Positions 63,796 to 64,000 of a DNA stretch of 64,000 nt are shown here, in pieces; the stretch's first letter is position 1, and each line of letters opens with the position of its first letter. Source of the stretch: Sphingomonas sp. IC081 (GTDB taxonomy: Bacteria; Pseudomonadota; Alphaproteobacteria; Sphingomonadales; Sphingomonadaceae); the NCBI RefSeq assembly GCF_006874585.1, contig NZ_CP029761.1:693001-757000 (forward strand), given 5' to 3'. The translations under genes were made by a program, and so were the position numbers. A model generated the notes under the pieces. That model was not told where the DNA came from. It searched no databases and saw only the letters and a list, made by a program, of their open reading frames with translations.

Positions 63796-64000
63796 ATGAT
63801 GAAGAAGGCTCTTGTTTCGGTCGTCGCCAGCATGGCTCTCGTTTCCCCGGCCATGGCGGCCCAGGCTGGTATCGCCGTTGGCGGCGCCACCTCCTCGTCC
63901 ACCAGCGGTGCCAGCGCATCGAGCGTGGGCAGCAGCGGATCGCTGCTGTTCGGCACCACCACGCAGCAGTCCACTGCCGGTGCCAATTCGAACGGCTCGG
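63796..64000 (+). CDS. Secreted Ser/Gly/Thr-rich protein, truncated by the window edge
   Basis: 68 codons visible from an MM start (63796) preceded by GGAGAAGG. Signal peptide KKALVSVVASMALVSPAMAA, then a low-complexity Ser/Gly/Ala/Thr-rich mature start like that of the preceding gene. The frame is open to base 64000. Probably one of a tandem set of surface or matrix proteins. Confidence 0.75.
   Translation, partial: MMKKALVSVVASMALVSPAMAAQAGIAVGGATSSSTSGASASSVGSSGSLLFGTTTQQSTAGANSNGS

Noticed and set aside
1..64000. CRISPR array, rRNA operon, replication origin or prophage structural genes
   Set aside because: No regularly spaced repeat array, rRNA sequence, DnaA-box cluster or phage morphogenesis gene was seen.

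Overview
The window is high-GC, densely coding chromosomal DNA of an alphaproteobacterium. It most likely comes from the Sphingomonadales, near Novosphingobium or Sphingobium. The evidence is a PhyR/EcfG general stress locus, a roughly 1,580-residue NAD-dependent glutamate dehydrogenase, hisZ next to purA, a serC-serA pair with a structured leader, a PEP-CTERM protein and an SDHAF4-type protein. No rRNA, CRISPR array or replication origin was seen. Assignment below family level is inference.

Layout. 0-4.4 kb is a general stress island: phyR on the minus strand, ecfG and a receiver-only regulator on the plus strand, a flavin-binding stress protein, a Crp/Fnr regulator, several EcfG-type promoters (GGAAC-N16/17-CGTT) and a strong candidate small RNA between phyR and ecfG. 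4.5-11.6 kb holds two FAD oxidoreductases, an exported MsrA and an HscC/J-domain chaperone pair. 11.8-15.3 kb is a sugar unit: LacI regulator, SLC45-like transporter and ROK fructokinase. 15.6-30.8 kb is a 12-gene, mostly overlapping operon. It combines CDP-3,6-dideoxyhexose enzymes (RfbF, RfbG, RfbH) with an HpcH-type aldolase, a ThDP enzyme, a HAD phosphatase and an SDR, followed by Wza-like and Wzz-like export proteins and three membrane glycosyltransferases.

31-57 kb is mostly housekeeping: the glutamate dehydrogenase, tyrosine/phenylalanine catabolism (Lrp regulator, phhA, hppD), serC-serA, a sulfotransferase, hisZ, purA, cell-wall genes, a LysR-DoxX-DODA module, an rRNA methyltransferase, a PEP-CTERM protein, a second MsrA, aguB and folK. 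A conspicuous triple palindrome lies between the sulfotransferase gene and hisZ.

57.4-62.4 kb is the remnant of an island integrated at tRNA-Lys(TTT). It has putative integrase arm sites, an integrase gene cut by an IS21-family element, a stand-alone LuxR-type HTH protein and an intact IS5-family element. The right end carries two secreted Ser/Asn/Gln-rich proteins, the second cut off by the window edge.

The most interesting items are (1) the near-palindromic, apparently bidirectional EcfG promoter between phyR and a C-rich-loop small RNA resembling Caulobacter GsrN, with no nepR in its usual place beside ecfG, and (2) the CDP-sugar operon, whose enzyme set predicts an unusual carbon-branched or chain-extended deoxy sugar.
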